A stretch of 64,000 nt of DNA from Ophthalmolycus amberensis (lineage: Eukaryota; Chordata; Actinopteri; Perciformes; Zoarcidae): NCBI GenBank assembly GCA_024529925.1, contig JAFEUB010000812.1:1170001-1234000 (forward strand). Reading direction: 5' to 3'. The number at the start of each line of letters is the position of its first letter. The first letter of the stretch is position 1. The notes beneath the pieces are model-generated. The model was not told the origin of the DNA, searched no databases, and worked only from the letters and a program-made list of their open reading frames with translations. Both the position numbers and the translations under genes were made by a program. This document shows, in pieces, positions 59,282 to 64,000 of this stretch.

Positions 59282-61775
59282 GTAACTCATCCCGTGTTAA
59301 TGCATGTGTGTTGCCCAACAGAGGATTCTTTCAAATCTCCTCGTGATTGAACTCCATGTGTGGCACCAACATGGCAGTGCAGTGGCTGTTAACAATGTCT
59401 AGAAAGCACTACATGCTAAGAAAACATCAACAGTGTCTGTGTCTGGTTAAATATTAATGTCAACTGAAATCTGAAGTGTACAAAATCCCTTTAGAAATGG
59501 TTTGAGATATTTTAGTTTTGCCAATAACTTCAGCATTGGATTACTCCATCAATTGCACAAAAAAGTGCATTAGTCCGTCAAATTTCAAAGCATCGTTTGG
59601 ATTTTGTGCATTTGCTGGAATATAATTTAACTGTACAGTAGAATGTGCAATTCTCGTCCCAGCTTTCCTAGCGCGTAGATTAAAATCCTTACCACTAGTT
59701 TGGCGGTGTGATTATGATTGGTAACTGCCAAAAGAGCTTAACACAATAGAAATATTATAGTTTTTGTATAACATGTTTCAATATGCATATTTTAAAAGAG
59801 AATAATTCATAATCTTTTGGTCTTTATTAGCAAATCAGGATATTCTTTTTGAAAAGTAATGTTGACTTAGTTTGTGAAAATAAGACATATACTGTAGGTG
59901 GTTAAGGGGATTGACTGGCAATGTGTTAAATTCAATTGATTTAAGTGTTGTTTAAATGTGTTGAGGCTGACTTTCCTGCAGCACATCTTTCTGTCAACAT
60001 CACCGAACAAGAGCGTAAAAAGAGAAAGGAAAGGGAGGTCCACAAGGACGGCTATAAAAATGTGTGTGTGCATCAACATCTAGAGTCAGTTCACGTTAAG
60101 GCTCGTAAACCTGGCAGGAAATCAAATATCTGCGCTGCAGCTCCAGGTCAGGCTGACCCCTGAGTGTAACAGAGGATATCCAAGGTTTACACAAGCGTTC
60201 ACATTTGCTGCTTTCAATATTTTGAGGCTTTCTTATTTACAAGATTACCTTGAGGTCTTTCACTTTGATTTAAATATACGTGCCTGTATCAACCACCAGT
60301 CAAATCCAGTTAATACCAAGTCTGTGTTTACGTCCGAGTATAGAAATAGCTCCCACTACTTTTGTTTTCTAATCAGAAGCTGTCAGCAGTGCGTTGAGCT
60401 CCAAGACTACTACGCTAGTCAGTCCGGTTCACGTGTTCGCGTTTGTGCGGCCTAATAGTGTTAGAGATTTGATTCAGCTCAGTCAGACTGCTCTCTGGCC
60501 TGTGGAATGTTACCAACAGGAGTTTATCTGCAACCAGAGAACCGCTGTCCATCCTCTCTGGAGGTGTGTGAGCGTGGCTGTCTGGCTCGGCCGGCGAAGC
60601 CGCGTAGTAGCTGTTGTTTACTGGGATTTACAGCAGTATGCAGGCCAGGGGTGTAATTGTGTTTTGGATCGAGGCAGCAGTGGGAGGACGACACGGCGCG
60701 GTGAGGGCGGAGAGACGGTGTAGCGTTGTGTTCATTACACGACTCCTTGCCTTGAGACCTTGGGCTCTGCATCAACTTGGCAACAATGTATAATAATTAT
60801 ATTTATTATGTTTTTCTTTTGTATTACTTTTACTAGTACTAGTAGCGGACAAGGACAGAGGGAGGACCTGGACTGGCCCTTCGTGTTGTTTTGTTCCTTA
60901 CAGCATTGTATTTTCAGCCTCATTGTTGATTGATTGCACAATTTCAAGATGCTAGACGATCAACACAACATCCACCGTCACCGTGATTCATTATTTTCTG
61001 CTATATGAATGAGATTAACGTTGTTATGTAGGTAAAGATCCTGGTCTTGGTTAAATATTAGAAAAGTTGAAGCTTGAGTCAAGACACTGGCTTTTGAAAG
61101 ATTTAACCAAATCCACAATCTTTCCCTAACCTTCACACAGTGCGTTAGTCGTCTAACAGTCAAACAACTGTCTTTGAGTGTCTGAAAACCCCTTTGTGAC
61201 AGCGGATTCCCCCCGAATCTAACCTTTCTTTACCTTTCTGAAAGAGACAATTTGATAATGACGGCCACTTTCCACAGCTCTTGGCCATGTGTGCAGATGT
61301 ACGAATGTTTGATCTTTGTTCTCTGGCATCAAAGTCCTGCAATTACATTTCTTCCACAAAGTATTAGGAAAAGAGGATCGGCAGTATATGAACATATTTT
61401 GTAGAAAATAGGTCAGAAGATGAGACGACATTTTTGATCTACGCTGCAAGTTTTATTGAAGTTGGTCTATATTTAATTTTAATTTGTACCTTGTTACCAA
61501 ACTTCATAGATTAACAGAAAAAAATATAGATAGAGAAATAACACATGTCTTGACGGATGGGCTCCTCAAAAAGGCAGCGGCTTTCTTACCAGAGAAAAGC
61601 CAATACACCAAGATTCATCATGAGAGAGAAGCTGTGGCCTGAAAATCTGCCATTTTGGGGGGCAAAGTTTCAATCAATGGTCCACAACAAAGACAAAATA
61701 TCAAGTCGATACCAAACAACGAAGATGGAACTCAGACATCCAGCGAAAGACATAGCAGACACTAAATGAACAAAC

Positions 61776-62256
61776 AAAAGCTAGTCGAAACAAATGGGTC
61801 TTGAGTTGCTTTTTTAAAAATTGTCCATGGTGTCCACAGATCTCAAGTCCAATGGGAGATCCCAAGCTAGGAGCTACAACTTCAAAACAATAGTCTCATT
61901 TACAACGACCCCAGAGCAGAGGACCTCCGAGACCTGCTGCTGGGGAAGGGCTGCAGTAGCTCTTTAACGAAGGCAGGGGCCTGACCACGCAAGGCTCTGA
62001 AGGCGATCACTAGAATCTTGAACTGGATTGTAAATTTGATGTGAAGCCGGTTTGTAGAAATCCAAAGGGGAGTCATGGGAGACCTTTTGGAGGACTTGAT
62101 CAAAAGCTTGGCAGCAGCATTTAGGACCACCAGGTGAAAATAGAATTGCTTTGGCCATGATGATAGGAGATAAAACACATGAATAATCATATCCAACTCG
62201 GCTGTGGACACATCTGCCAGCACAAACAATGCAATGTTATGGTGTGTTTCTGCCAC
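61776..62256 (-). mobile_element. L2-like LINE ORF2 C-terminal remnant, antisense
   Basis: On the - strand, 62256-61900 is open and contains the ordered blocks NAAAKLL, FKILVIAFRALRGQAPAFV, ELLQPF and SRSRRSS, the pattern of the last part of ORF2 in L2-type fish LINEs (QNAAARLL, FKILLLTFKALHGLAP, RSLRSS). In another frame, 61823-61776 gives FLKKQLKTHLFRLAF, the usual C-terminus. The frame change and lack of reverse transcriptase show a decayed, truncated copy. Confidence 0.8.
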
Positions 62257-62810
62257 GTTTGCCAGTTACAGAGTTGCCTTTTCCAACTCTTTGTTTGTCA
62301 GATGCACCAAAACTGATTGAAAGGAAGTTTTTAGTTTTTTGTGTTCTCCTTCACCTTCCGCTAATCGTGTCAAATATTCCCTTTTGCAGGAAAAGCTCTG
62401 ATCTGTAGTTAATTTGGGGTAATTGGGTTGTTCCCGAGGCAATCTCTGTTAATGGTGAATAATTAACAGGCAGGCGGTTACTGCAGGCAGCACTCCAGAG
62501 TTTTCTTTTCAAGATTTCATCAGGACCAAAATGAGACGGTTACGTATGTCAACTTAGGCTCCGAGCTCAGTGGAACATGTCAGGTCACCACATGGAGACT
62601 CACCAGAGCAAGACGCTGAGAGACATTTTGGGTCCGAACTCAAGAGTTACAAAAACCAAAGCTATTCAGCTGCTTAACATTCCCTGGGTCGCATTAACGT
62701 TAGAGTTATATGACCTTTTTTATTACCGCCCCTGATTGAAAGCAACACGGCGTGAAATCACTGAAACAACGAGCTCTCAGCAATGACCTCAATTCTCAGG
62801 TCATCGGAGG

Positions 62811-62812
<2 letters not shown>

Positions 62813-62842
<30 letters not shown>
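62813..62842. repeat. (TG)n microsatellite
   Basis: TG run of about 30 bp. Confidence 0.96.
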
Positions 62843-62845
<3 letters not shown>

Positions 62846-64000
62846 AGTTTGTGTAGCTACTTTTGCACGGTCATGAACTGTATCTATTCTTCTCAGTATG
62901 TTTTAATCTGACACATTTGTCACTCTTGACAGCGTTGCAGATTAAATGGGGACTCTGCAGTGGGGGAAGGTTACATTGATTTAGATGTGCGTGCCTTTAC
63001 GTTAGTGCCCATAGTCTATGCATTTTTTATTACAAAACCCTGTGTGTATTTTCCAGAGCGGAGGGATTTGATTCACTACAGGGCTTCCTGGAAGCTCATG
63101 AAAGGGAAAGCAGCCTGTTGAGTGTTAAAGTTCATTCTTTTCCTGTCAGCTCCCGTTAGACTGACAAATCCCTTGGCGCCCCGCGTTCAAACGATCCCGC
63201 AGGACTCCGTGAGCACATGTCGGTCCTACCTTGGGCTTTGTGTCCGTGGGGTTGAGTCAGGACGTTGATTTTTAAAGGGCCGGCTTGCCTCCTTTATCAG
63301 AGGAGTGAAGAGATCAGAGCGTAACTACAATACAGATTGGAAAGACGAAAAGTCACAGTTTAGCGACAACATTTCAAGAGGCTGCACATGTTTTTGTTTT
63401 AAGTAAATGCCTTTTTTTGTGTGTGTGAATTAGACAGAGGGAGAAGGGGAATTAGTGTGTTCACATGGGCATGTATGCATTAAAGTGAGGCTGTACTACA
63501 AACACTCAGATAGAGGTTTTGCCTCTGGCTTACTTTCAGTTGCTGTCAGGCAGGTGTAAACACTCCATGAGTGTAGTGCTGCAGGCAGTACTCCACTGCC
63601 AGCACTCTCGCTCTCTCTCTCTTTTTTTTTTCTTGTCCCGTCATTAGTGTGCCTCAATTGTTTTACACCATCGTAACCTTACATGGACGGATTACCGAGC
63701 AGGCCTGCCGGATACAGGACTAGGGGCCCAAGGGGTCAGGGGTCAGGGGTCCTCTGTTTGAAGTGACTGTTAACAAGTCACAGAGCTCATTTAAAAGAAA
63801 CAATGTTGTTGTTTTTTCCCTCCATTTTATAATCCATAATCACCAAATTAATCACTTTCCAATAATTTCATTCAAATTGAGTGTGAGAGTAATTTAAAGA
63901 GCAGATCAGATGAAATGCATAAATGTGAAATTTGTCTTCATACAAATATAAGATGCAACAAATCCATGGAGAAGTTTACAATTAATAATTAAATACAATT

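Larger units (their letters stand above)
59282..64000 (+). other. nos1ap: intron after exon E (5' part)
   Basis: Starts GTAACT and runs off the window. It contains the antisense LINE remnant at 61.78-62.26 kb and a TG array at 62813-62842. I looked for the glutamine-rich and coiled-coil coding that follows in NOS1AP and did not find it, so the next exon lies outside. Confidence 0.75.

Overview
The window looks like teleost fish nuclear DNA. It carries several internal exons of one vertebrate gene on the + strand, separated by introns of 2.5 to 22.6 kb. The introns are full of (CA)n/(TG)n microsatellites, long C or G homopolymers and repeat families typical of fish. I recognise the gene as nos1ap (CAPON), the carboxyl-terminal PDZ ligand of neuronal nitric oxide synthase, by comparing the translated exons with the human protein as I remember it. 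I cannot tell which teleost paralogue (a or b) this is, nor the species. No other protein-coding gene, tRNA, rRNA or CRISPR array is supported.

Layout: end of an upstream intron (1-16940); exon A (16941-17033); 2.5-kb intron; exon B (19522-19580); 22.6-kb intron; exon C (42220-42328); 11.8-kb intron; exon D (54166-54302); 4.8-kb intron; exon E (59112-59281); start of a further intron (59282-64000). Exons A-D encode the second half of the PTB/PID domain and exon E starts the acidic linker after it. Splice phases join cleanly (A-B phase 0, B-C phase 2, C-D phase 0), but D-E joins in the conserved frame only if one extra base near 54255-54256 is ignored. As written, the reading frame shifts and stops in exon E at 59176-59178.

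The introns carry most of the unusual structure: a 511-bp GGA triplet tract (21773-22283); a solo LTR with a 5-bp target duplication sitting inside an older tandem repeat (28089-28725); a 1.4-kb TIR transposon with a TTA duplication inserted in a SINE (42459-43863); two opposite-orientation copies of one interspersed family that both carry a CTCF-like core (about 10.15-10.51 and 23.08-23.40 kb); an 85-bp tandem duplication carrying YY1-like and CTCF-like motifs (29941-30160); two 3' ends of L2-like LINEs (51.2 kb sense, 61.8-62.2 kb antisense); and compact RNA hairpins near 14.0 and 14.8 kb. I found no evidence of a novel multi-gene system. The points most worth checking are the exon D frameshift, the GGA tract and the repeat-borne regulatory motifs.
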